From contig NZ_RHOW01000002.1 of NCBI RefSeq assembly GCF_003946215.1, positions 36,097 through 100,096 of the forward strand: a stretch of DNA of 64,000 nucleotides, written 5' to 3'. A program made the position numbers and the translations under genes. The notes beneath the pieces were generated by a model, which had not been told where the DNA came from, searched no databases, and was given only the letters and a program-made list of their open reading frames with translations. Shown in pieces: positions 42,273 to 50,273 of this stretch. Source of the DNA: Lapidilactobacillus mulanensis. Lineage in GTDB: Bacteria > Bacillota > Bacilli > Lactobacillales > Lactobacillaceae. Within the stretch, counting starts at the first letter, position 1, and every line of letters begins with the position of its first letter.

Positions 42273-43295
42273 CTATTTAACTCGTCCAAACGCATAAAAA
42301 TGTTGTTGCCAATAACCTTTGGTGAAGTCCGCAATACCCACACCACTTCCATTGGCGCCAATAAACTGTGTTTTAGAAACGACCATGCCAACATGCGTCA
42401 CTACCTCGCTACGGCCAGTATCATAGGTCTTTTGAAAGAATATTAAATCGCCGGCCTTGGCTTCTTTCGGGTGGGTCGTCTTGTTGTATTGATCTTGTGC
42501 AATTCGGTTGAATTTAACGCTTATTCCTTGTTTTTGGAACAGCCATAACGTAAATGACCCACAATCGAAGAACGCAGGGTGATCAGACATTGTCTGTGCT
42601 GCTCCAAGCGAATATGGTGTCCCAATCACTGATTTACCACGCTCAAACATTTCATCAAAGTAATTCATCTTCTCGCCGGTCACTTGAACATCACTCTCGC
42701 AACCGCCACCAGTAAAAATCTTATCTACATTGCCACCAAGTTGTTCCATGATTTTTGAAACGGTTGGCACCCAATTGTTATTAAGATGTTGTGAGTCGTT
42801 AGACGCGCCAACCGGAGCGTAGGCACTACCTAGTTTTGCAATCGTATCTAATTTTCGTTCGACCACTAAATTTCTTAATGTTTTCCCGGTCGCTTCAATG
42901 CCCTTATCTAGGGTTTCGTAGTGAATGACACCTTGACTATTCATTTGACCAGAAGGATTATTGTCATATTTGATCGCGTCGGAAACACCCCAACCAGTCT
43001 CACTAGCCATAATTGCCGCCATTAAGGCCGGATTAACGCCCGCTTTATTTGCAACTTCAATAATCTTATCTACTTTGTCTTTATAGGCGTGACCTTTTGC
43101 CTGAATTTCCTTTTTAAACTTGGCCACGTCAAACTCTTTTGTGGTTAGTTTAGTATCGCCACTTACAACTGAACAGGCCACATCTTCACTTTCCGAATCC
43201 GTTTCATCGCTGTTGGCAAACATGTTGATCATCATCAGCGGGATAAAGATAATCAACAACATAAAAATAGCAAAACTAATTAAAATTTTCTTCAT
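42273..43295 (-). CDS. CwlT-like bifunctional peptidoglycan hydrolase
   Basis: A 340-residue secreted hydrolase that opens the wall for the conjugation channel. N-terminal membrane anchor (about 5-27). The middle glucosaminidase-like domain contains NPALMAAIMASETGWG and AYAPVGASND. The C-terminal NlpC/P60 endopeptidase has catalytic Cys in FFDCGSFTLW and His in VVTHVGMVV. It matches ICEBs1 CwlT in role and position, although the first domain looks like glucosaminidase rather than lysozyme. Its ATG overlaps the VirB6-like stop. Confidence 0.85.
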   Translation of the reverse strand: MKKILISFAIFMLLIIFIPLMMINMFANSDETDSESEDVACSVVSGDTKLTTKEFDVAKFKKEIQAKGHAYKDKVDKIIEVANKAGVNPALMAAIMASETGWGVSDAIKYDNNPSGQMNSQGVIHYETLDKGIEATGKTLRNLVVERKLDTIAKLGSAYAPVGASNDSQHLNNNWVPTVSKIMEQLGGNVDKIFTGGGCESDVQVTGEKMNYFDEMFERGKSVIGTPYSLGAAQTMSDHPAFFDCGSFTLWLFQKQGISVKFNRIAQDQYNKTTHPKEAKAGDLIFFQKTYDTGRSEVVTHVGMVVSKTQFIGANGSGVGIADFTKGYWQQHFYAFGRVK

Positions 43296-45301
43296 TAGCC
43301 TTGCCTCACGTCTTCTAACTCTTTATAAAATTCTTCGCTTGATTGAGCTGGCGGCATACTTGCTTCGCCCACATTACGTCTTGGCCGTGCTTTTAAATAG
43401 CTTAAAAGACTATGTGACTTAGTCAGGTTAGTATCCGTTAATTTCTCATCCACCTTATTATCTTGTGGATCATCATGCTCCACCTTACTGATATCGGGCT
43501 GTTTATGAATCGGATCATCAGTTGACAAATCTTTCAGCTGTTTCGTCTTTTGGACTTTGTCTGTCGCGACTCGTTCGAGATCCCCTTCCTTTGATGTTTC
43601 AGGTTCCGTTGGCTTCTCAAGTGGTAATTTAGAATCCTTTAGATCCTCTTTTTCTTTCGAGTCTTCTTTAAGTGGTGGAATATCTGTTGTTTCTGGTTTC
43701 TCAACATCAGGCTTTACTTCTGGTTCTTCAACACCATCATTTTTCAGGTTCGCTTCACGAATCGATTTAGCGTGTAGCAGTCCACGAGCGAAGTCTTTAA
43801 CCGGCGTTTTTTTATCCGGATCTTTCGCACCAAATAAAGCTGTCTTAGCTGTCTCTAGCTCACTGCCACCGGCGTTGTAAACATCTAAAGCAGATTTTGC
43901 ATGACTACCAGCAGTCCTTGCTCCAACCAAAGCTCCTGCTCCTGCACCAATAACAGCCGCTTTGGTTAAGCTACCGGCTTTCTTGACACCGTCTTTAGCA
44001 AACTTACTCTCAGTTTTTGCCGTTCCCAACGATGAAGAAATCGGCTTAGAAACAAGGTTAACGATCGTCTTCCGAAACTTCCACATCACATAAATGACGA
44101 TGATCGTAAACAATGAGTTAGCTTCATACGTGCCGACGTTACTTACCGGAATCAACTTATCACTCAAAAATGAGACGAACTGAATCACCATCATCACACC
44201 ACCGAAAAGTGCCTGAGCCAGAATCATCGTCGCCATACTCTTAATCGTACTAACCAGCATGTTCGAATATTTAGGCAATATTGAGATAACCGCAATGACC
44301 GGCATAAATAAATCTAGCAAGATCACTATCAGTTGCAACATCACCACAATTAACGCAATGATCGTAAACAGAATTCCATAGAAAAGCGCTGGCACCATCG
44401 AAAATAGCGCAATACCTATTTTCTGAGTTAAAAATCCTTCCTGTACAGCATAATTAGTCACTTTATCTGGTAGTAAGTCTTTGTACTTGTTAAACTTGTC
44501 AGCTTGTTCTTGACCATTTTTTTGTGCCACACTTGGCGACGGATCTTTAGATAATAACGCTGTTGCTTGTCGCTTTCCATCATCAGTGATCACCTTTTGA
44601 TCCAGCGAGTCATAATTCATCAGGTAGAAAGGACGCTCGATCGTGTTGTCAAAATACGTTTTGCGAACTTGTGCCTTGAAATCCGTTTTAGTGTTTGCTT
44701 CTTTATCGTTCTTGGCTAGTGTCACATTACCATCAGCCGATTTTGTTACCGAAATTGTTGCATAGTCTTGTAAATCTGTAATTGCATTGTTGGCTGCTTT
44801 CAGATAAAAGCCCGATTGCTTGAACCAAACCAACGACAAAATAATCACTAAAGCTACTTTGAAAAACTGCTTAAACGCTTGTTCAGGTGATTTAAACATC
44901 AAAAAGGCAATACTGATCACGACGCCGACAAACAACATCATTCCGATTGAATTAAACAAGTTCTGATAGAGCGTGTTTGCGATTGTGCCAACCGTTCCAG
45001 CAAAATCAGATAAGATATTGACTGTCAATAATTTATCGATCATCGTATCGAAGGCAGAATAAATGACCCGCGTTACCGAAAACAAAAAGACGCCAATTGC
45101 TTTCATCACCGCACTTATTGCGTCGAAATGCTTACCAAAGTCAAACACACTAGAATTGTTGCCGGTGTATGGCATATAACTGTCAAGATTATATCCAGTA
45201 ATCGTTGTTGCGGCATGGATCACCTGACCAACGCTACTAAATGAAATCATGACCACCAGTGATAAAACTAGCGCTTCTATTTTTCTTTTTGTCAAACGCA
45301 C
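43295..45301 (-). CDS. VirB6/ConG-like polytopic channel protein
   Basis: About 668 residues. Signal-like N-terminus, then about seven membrane helices up to residue 420. The C-terminal hydrophilic tail of about 200 residues is rich in Glu, Lys, Pro and Asp (for example EPEVKPDVEKPETTD). Position between virB4 and cwlT and the overall plan match ConG/TcpG, the inner-membrane channel of Gram-positive type IV secretion. I prefer GTG 45301 with GGAGGTGAGAAAC upstream; GTG 45310 is open too. Confidence 0.8.
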   Translation of the reverse strand: MRLTKRKIEALVLSLVVMISFSSVGQVIHAATTITGYNLDSYMPYTGNNSSVFDFGKHFDAISAVMKAIGVFLFSVTRVIYSAFDTMIDKLLTVNILSDFAGTVGTIANTLYQNLFNSIGMMLFVGVVISIAFLMFKSPEQAFKQFFKVALVIILSLVWFKQSGFYLKAANNAITDLQDYATISVTKSADGNVTLAKNDKEANTKTDFKAQVRKTYFDNTIERPFYLMNYDSLDQKVITDDGKRQATALLSKDPSPSVAQKNGQEQADKFNKYKDLLPDKVTNYAVQEGFLTQKIGIALFSMVPALFYGILFTIIALIVVMLQLIVILLDLFMPVIAVISILPKYSNMLVSTIKSMATMILAQALFGGVMMVIQFVSFLSDKLIPVSNVGTYEANSLFTIIVIYVMWKFRKTIVNLVSKPISSSLGTAKTESKFAKDGVKKAGSLTKAAVIGAGAGALVGARTAGSHAKSALDVYNAGGSELETAKTALFGAKDPDKKTPVKDFARGLLHAKSIREANLKNDGVEEPEVKPDVEKPETTDIPPLKEDSKEKEDLKDSKLPLEKPTEPETSKEGDLERVATDKVQKTKQLKDLSTDDPIHKQPDISKVEHDDPQDNKVDEKLTDTNLTKSHSLLSYLKARPRRNVGEASMPPAQSSEEFYKELEDVRQG

Positions 45302-45313
45302 GTTTCTCACCTC

Positions 45314-45481
45314 CTAGCTTGAAGAACTTTTATGATGATCCGCTCCAACTCCAAGCATTTTTAACATAAAATCACGTTCTGCCTGCGGATCAAATTTAAA
45401 AACCTGACCAAATTGACCACCTTCATCTATTTTTAAAAATAGATCGTCATTTTTACTTCGACCGACTCTTTTTGTATACAT
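45314..45481 (-). CDS. 55-residue stand-alone paralogue of the VirB4 C-terminal segment
   Basis: ATG preceded by GGAGGACAATTT. The protein begins MYTKRVGRS and carries DEGGQFGQVFKFDPQAERDF followed by MLKMLGVGADHH. The adjacent VirB4 has DEGGQFGQVFAFDSREERHL followed by ILKLLDIEDSE near its end. So the small gene copies the VirB4 region just after the Walker B/QxxN part, with many silent and replacement differences, and has its own start and stop. It lies between virB4 and virB6-like genes, where ICEBs1 has small yddF. Function unknown. Confidence 0.7.
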   Translation of the reverse strand: MYTKRVGRSKNDDLFLKIDEGGQFGQVFKFDPQAERDFMLKMLGVGADHHKSSSS

Positions 45482-45492
45482 AAATTGTCCTC

Positions 45493-47988
45493 CTACCTGA
45501 ACTGTTCCTCAGCACGACTTGAACTGTTAGCGGTCACCGTTTGATTAGTGATCATCAATTCAGCGAAGGTTGCGTCGACCGTCATCATATCCACGTGACC
45601 ATAAATATCACGGTAGAAACACTGGCCTTGAACCGCGCTCGCAAGTCGTTTAATGTTCATTTCGCTGTCTTCAATATCCAGTAGCTTCAAGATCAAGTGG
45701 CGTTCCTCTCGACTGTCAAAGGCAAAAACTTGTCCGAATTGACCGCCTTCATCGGCGCTAATGTCATTGACAGATTGTGTCGTGTAAATTAGCGTATTGT
45801 TATATGATCGGCCAACCCGCTTCATATCTTCCAGAATTTCTTGACCAGCGATCGATTTAGAAAAAATCCAAGCCTCATCAAAGAACTCAACCGAAAATTC
45901 ATCCTTGTTATCAGAGCCAAATTTTTCACAGAATTTCCCTAACGGCAACATTAAACAGATACTCTGGCGATTGACCTCAGTCATTTTATCTGATTTACCG
46001 TTTGGTAATTTCAAACCCGTGATTTCCAGAATGTTGACCCGATTAGAAAGATTCACACCGTTTGTTTCACCATGGCTAAAGCCTAAACTAAGGATCGTAT
46101 TCTCGATTTTTGATTGAAACAAGTGACCTAAGTTGGAAATCTCTTTGTTTTTATCCGTTGCTAACAAATCAACAACATCAAGTAAACCGACAATCTCGCC
46201 AGCTGCACGACGTTCAATAATCTTATCTACAGCTTTATTGATTGCTAATTCGGTTTCAACCGTATACTCACGTTCGATGATTTCGCGTAACATGGCCGTT
46301 GCCGTAGTTTTAGCAGTCGATCCAGTCAAAAATACAATTGGATCTAGTGCACCATGATTTTTGGGATCGTCTGCGTCCAGTGTAATATAGTGATACGTAT
46401 TCAATAATTTTGCGTAATCAGGGTATTGCTCAACCAGCTTTGGATTATCAAGAAACGTTGACACCCATTTACGGAATTCTTTCTTGGGATCAATATACAG
46501 AGCTTTTGCATTCATCAAGGTCATATAAAAGAATAAGACCTTGGATAAGAAAGATTTACCTTTACCAGTCTCACCGGTGATGGCGATATGGGGGCTTGCA
46601 GTTGCCGATCCTTTTAGGTTTTTATTGGCTGCTAATTGATTCCACAATACTAATTTCTTACTCGATCTAATGGCTTCATTCGCGTCAATTGAAGATGACA
46701 ACATATTGATCCGACCGATCACCCAGCCGGTGTTATTTCCGAGCACGTTGGTGACCGCGAATAGATTTTCTGAAAAGCCTTCAACCGTGGAATTCTGATA
46801 CCATTTGTTGTAGTCCAAAATACTGGCCGATGGCAACATCTTATAAAATAAATCTAGCTGATTATAAAGCGGACGAAACGAAGTGATCTTGCGTGAATTC
46901 AAATAGCTGATTACCATATCACCACGGACTTTACACCCTTCTTCTGTTCGGCCCGCAACCGTAAATACCGCGATCCAATCGAGAAATTCAGATCCAGCCT
47001 CTAATTCATCACGTGCGCTTTTAGTCAGGAAGCGATCAACTTTCGATCGATTACCTTCATCATCCGTAATCTCAAGTGACTCTTGCGCACGAATCTTAAA
47101 TCGTTTACGCAAGCCTTCTACTTTTGACTCTAGGCCAAGTGCACCTTTCTTTTCTGCGAACTTTGCTTTAATATTCAACTCAACCGGAAATTTAAATTTA
47201 TCCGCAATTTTAAACAAGTGAGAATATTCCATGTCTGGCTGAAATAGATCAACTGCAATCATAGAAACGACACTGCTATCACTGACGTTCTTTAACCCTA
47301 AAAAACCGGTCTTTTGCGGATCAACCTTAGTGTTCGCGATATTGGCAATGTCGTGTAGTGAACTCTCTTGTTGAACATCATGACGAGTCCCGCGAATATA
47401 GGGATAGCGATTAATATAAGTTGTCTCATCCTCACTGATCCGCTCAACATCTAGCGGTTTCAATTTGAAGTAAACATCTTCTTCGATTCGATCCACGTTC
47501 TCCCATTCTTCGGCCGGAATTTCCACATCATAACCCAACAGATCATAAATTTGACGTAACGTATAATTGACACGCTGCTTTAGCAATTCTTTGGCCGACT
47601 CGGCAACATCAACCGACTTCAACTTCACACCAATATAAAAAGAAGGGCGCGTCACCACATCCATCTCATCTTCTAATCCTTCGATCTGCCGGACTGCAAA
47701 GTGTTCCGGAATATCATCTAGGTCTTTCGCAAAATCATCACTTAACGCGATAAAGCGTGATCTTAAATCTAAGTTTTCCGGAATCAACATCAAATGAAAT
47801 TCTTGTTGATTTTTAAGCTCATTGATCACGTGTTCGAATAGCGCCTTTTTCTCGTCTTCATAACGGGTATTTCCATCAGCGATATTTTCTGCATTGACCC
47901 GATAATAAGCCCAAAAATCATTTTTGTTCGAAATTAGAATGTTGTTTTTTAAATATCTTAACGGATTCTCTACAAGCAAACGGGTCAT
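45493..47988 (-). CDS. VirB4-family conjugation ATPase (ConE/TcpF)
   Basis: An 831-residue motor ATPase. Walker A ITGETGKGKS is at about residue 475, Walker B FSVEFFDEAWIFSKS at about 700, and LIYTTQSVNDIS is motif III-like. The N-terminal 400 residues form the usual VirB4 cap domain. It powers assembly or transport in the type IV channel. Follows tcpE-like gene directly (start next to its stop). Confidence 0.93.
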   Translation of the reverse strand: MTRLLVENPLRYLKNNILISNKNDFWAYYRVNAENIADGNTRYEDEKKALFEHVINELKNQQEFHLMLIPENLDLRSRFIALSDDFAKDLDDIPEHFAVRQIEGLEDEMDVVTRPSFYIGVKLKSVDVAESAKELLKQRVNYTLRQIYDLLGYDVEIPAEEWENVDRIEEDVYFKLKPLDVERISEDETTYINRYPYIRGTRHDVQQESSLHDIANIANTKVDPQKTGFLGLKNVSDSSVVSMIAVDLFQPDMEYSHLFKIADKFKFPVELNIKAKFAEKKGALGLESKVEGLRKRFKIRAQESLEITDDEGNRSKVDRFLTKSARDELEAGSEFLDWIAVFTVAGRTEEGCKVRGDMVISYLNSRKITSFRPLYNQLDLFYKMLPSASILDYNKWYQNSTVEGFSENLFAVTNVLGNNTGWVIGRINMLSSSIDANEAIRSSKKLVLWNQLAANKNLKGSATASPHIAITGETGKGKSFLSKVLFFYMTLMNAKALYIDPKKEFRKWVSTFLDNPKLVEQYPDYAKLLNTYHYITLDADDPKNHGALDPIVFLTGSTAKTTATAMLREIIEREYTVETELAINKAVDKIIERRAAGEIVGLLDVVDLLATDKNKEISNLGHLFQSKIENTILSLGFSHGETNGVNLSNRVNILEITGLKLPNGKSDKMTEVNRQSICLMLPLGKFCEKFGSDNKDEFSVEFFDEAWIFSKSIAGQEILEDMKRVGRSYNNTLIYTTQSVNDISADEGGQFGQVFAFDSREERHLILKLLDIEDSEMNIKRLASAVQGQCFYRDIYGHVDMMTVDATFAELMITNQTVTANSSSRAEEQFR

Positions 47989-48399
47989 CTACTTTCTTTG
48001 TTGGATTTGTGCTTTTTTAACCGACGTGAAAATCACTTCGTCATCGATCGAGTCGACTAAAACTCCTTGATAAACTTGTTTATGCTTACGTTTAACTTGC
48101 CACCAATAGTTAAACCGACTTGAGAGGTATTGAGACATTTTCAATCCATCAAACTTCAACATACCTAATATTTTAGTGGCACCGTAAGGAATTCCCAAAT
48201 ACACCAAAATGAAAGTCCCTGGGACAACGCCATTGATCAACCAGATCACATCGTTAAACACAAAATATAAAACCGCAGCCGTCAGACCAAACACGATGAT
48301 CGTTGAAATGGCAATTGGCTTCGGCAACGATAATCGATCAGTCAATTGTTGGATCACGATTGGCTCATTCATGATCTGTCGATAATTATACTTAGCCAT
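47989..48399 (-). CDS. TcpE/ConD-like transfer membrane protein
   Basis: About 136 residues: soluble N-terminus MAKYNYRQIMNEP, two membrane helices (about 30-75) and a basic cytosolic tail (FNYWWQVKRKHK). This matches the PrgI/TcpE group that sits before virB4 in Tn916-type elements. Start at 48399, overlapping the TcpD-like stop (TAATG). Confidence 0.78.
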   Translation of the reverse strand: MAKYNYRQIMNEPIVIQQLTDRLSLPKPIAISTIIVFGLTAAVLYFVFNDVIWLINGVVPGTFILVYLGIPYGATKILGMLKFDGLKMSQYLSSRFNYWWQVKRKHKQVYQGVLVDSIDDEVIFTSVKKAQIQQRK

Positions 48400-48677
48400 T
48401 AAGCGCCACCGCCAAGTAAGTTGGCAATAGCCTTGAACCAACCAATAACCGTGTCTGGATTTAACATCACGAAACCAATTGCACCAAAGCCAATCACAAC
48501 GCCGACTGCTTTGCCAAACTCTTTCTTAAATGCCAGTGAAACCCCAATGATGATCAAGACCATATATAACGCTAATTGGCCTTGTGTTTTCAACCAGTCA
48601 TAAAGTTGCTGTAACGAAGGTAATGCGGCGATAACCTCATTTTGTTCAAGTAAATTTGCCAGAATATTTGTAAACAT
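48399..48677 (-). CDS. TcpD/ConC-like small membrane protein
   Basis: A 92-residue protein with two membrane helices (about 37-55 and 58-75) and an N-terminal amphipathic part. Position between tcpC-like and tcpE-like genes identifies it as the TcpD/ConC component. Its start overlaps the stop of the TcpC-like gene. Confidence 0.75.
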   Translation of the reverse strand: MFTNILANLLEQNEVIAALPSLQQLYDWLKTQGQLALYMVLIIIGVSLAFKKEFGKAVGVVIGFGAIGFVMLNPDTVIGWFKAIANLLGGGA

Positions 48678-49690
48678 TATTTGCCATCTCCTAAGTTGTG
48701 TACTAATTTATCAATGAAATACGTACTATCTTTTTTGCTCAAATAAAGCGTCATTTGTTCGTTACGAACAATTTTTGAATTCTGTTCCGTAAACTGCACA
48801 TCAACTTTTGAAATAAAGCCTTTGCCTGACTTATAATTTTTTGCCGTATAACCAACTAAATCAAGTTGAACCGTCTCTGGATCACTCATCAGAAACTGCA
48901 TATCTGTATCGCTTGCAGACGTGTATTTCGCAAAGAAAATATCCAAGAAGTTATGGATCTGTTTATCCGTAGCTGTATTAACTAATTTGTCCTCAGTTAA
49001 CTTTGTCGTCAATGAATTGACTTTCTTCTTAGACGTTGGCTGTGAATAATCCGTAAAATATGGATCAGCGACTACCGCCAGTGTTTTGCCACTTTGTTTA
49101 ATTGGTACTGCGAGCACATTAGAAGCTGTTGAAACATTGGACTGTTCAAACATTTTTTTAACTTTCTTTTTACCTTCCATGACTTCTCTTTCAACTTGCG
49201 AATACGTGGTCAGATCATAGGTCACTTTCACAAAAGCTGTATCCACATCTGCGACTGATTTAAAATCAACAATTTCAGCTGATTTTAACGTTCGCGTTGA
49301 ATTAGGATCCAACATATCACCCTGTTTTAAGCCACTCGCAAAATAAGTCTCCAAATCCTTCTCACGCGCTTTAAAATCATCATCAGTTCTCGGAACATTA
49401 ATATAGGTCTTCACGAATTTATTGACAAAATCAGTTACTGCCGGCGTCAACGTGGCGACTTCTTCTTTTTTGACGTTCACCAATTTTTGTACCGCGACCA
49501 GTTCTTTTGAAACTCTCGCGGATCGATTAGTCGCCGCAATACTCATCAAAATTGCCATTACGCCAACTAAAATGATCAAAACAAAAGACCCAAGAATTGT
49601 AAACTTGAGTCCTCGCATATTAGATTTCTTAAACTTTTTCTCTTTTATGACCGGATCAAAGTTTTTCTTTTCACGCTTCACTTTCTTCAA
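48677..49690 (-). CDS. TcpC/ConB-like transfer protein
   Basis: A 337-residue bitopic protein: basic cytosolic N-terminus, one helix (about 33-55), then two NTF2-like extracytoplasmic domains (VTYDLTTYSQVEREVMEGK and VNTATDKQIHNFLDIFFAKY mark them). This is the VirB8-like ConB/TcpC component. Begins at TTG 49690 with GGTGGTGATATC upstream. Confidence 0.85.
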   Translation of the reverse strand: MKKVKREKKNFDPVIKEKKFKKSNMRGLKFTILGSFVLIILVGVMAILMSIAATNRSARVSKELVAVQKLVNVKKEEVATLTPAVTDFVNKFVKTYINVPRTDDDFKAREKDLETYFASGLKQGDMLDPNSTRTLKSAEIVDFKSVADVDTAFVKVTYDLTTYSQVEREVMEGKKKVKKMFEQSNVSTASNVLAVPIKQSGKTLAVVADPYFTDYSQPTSKKKVNSLTTKLTEDKLVNTATDKQIHNFLDIFFAKYTSASDTDMQFLMSDPETVQLDLVGYTAKNYKSGKGFISKVDVQFTEQNSKIVRNEQMTLYLSKKDSTYFIDKLVHNLGDGK

Positions 49691-49710
49691 GATATCACCA
49701 CCTCTGACTA

Positions 49711-49923
49711 CTAACTATCTTGGTCAATGCAAACCAACACTCGTTTACGAAATTCATATTGATCTGTGTCCTCGTTTAATTCACAATAGTAAATCGCACA
49801 ATCCCCATCAGTCTCACGGCTCCGTTTACGCGCTAGTTCAGTAACTTCCATCAACGAATCTGCATAGCCAAGCACATCTGTATAATCCTCTAAATCAAAA
49901 ACTTGATACTTTTGTTTTCTCAT
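49711..49923 (-). CDS. Unknown small ICE protein
   Basis: A 70-residue soluble acidic protein, not recognised: LEDYTDVLGYADSLMEVTEL then CAIYYCELNEDTDQYEF. GAGGTACAGTC precedes the ATG. It follows the next small gene by 24 bases and precedes the TcpC-like gene by 20, so it is part of the transfer operon. Confidence 0.65.
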   Translation of the reverse strand: MRKQKYQVFDLEDYTDVLGYADSLMEVTELARKRSRETDGDCAIYYCELNEDTDQYEFRKRVLVCIDQDS

Positions 49924-49947
49924 GACTGTACCTCTGTTTTCAAGTAT

Positions 49948-50157
49948 TTAAAGCAAGTCGTTGATCACTTGCAACTTACGATTGTAGCGGCCAGTATAGC
50001 CATGTTGCAATTTAATGTTTCTAACAGTATCAATCGTCATTGCACGATCCTCGGTCTCAATACAACGCTCCAAGTCATCAACGAATTCTTGATCATGACC
50101 CGTTTCGGCTAATGAATTCTGCAACCGATATAATGCGTATAATAGATCTTCACTCAT
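49948..50157 (-). CDS. Unknown small ICE protein
   Basis: A 69-residue all-helical-looking protein, not recognised (SEDLLYALYRLQNSLAETG, TVRNIKLQHGYTGRYNR). GAGGTGATGATCA precedes the ATG. First gene after the internal terminator that follows the adhesin. Confidence 0.6.
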   Translation of the reverse strand: MSEDLLYALYRLQNSLAETGHDQEFVDDLERCIETEDRAMTIDTVRNIKLQHGYTGRYNRKLQVINDLL

Positions 50158-50233
50158 TGATCATCACCTCTAAAATTTTAGATTCACCCACCATCAACCC
50201 GCTACTTTCTCCAGCAGCACACCACAACTAAAA

Positions 50234-50269
50234 AATCATGATCTATAATTACTGATCATGATTTTTTTC
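50234..50269. terminator. Terminator after the adhesin gene
   Basis: Stem AAATCATGATC/GATCATGATTT with T runs on both strands, inside the transfer operon. Confidence 0.75.
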
Positions 50270-50273
50270 GAAA

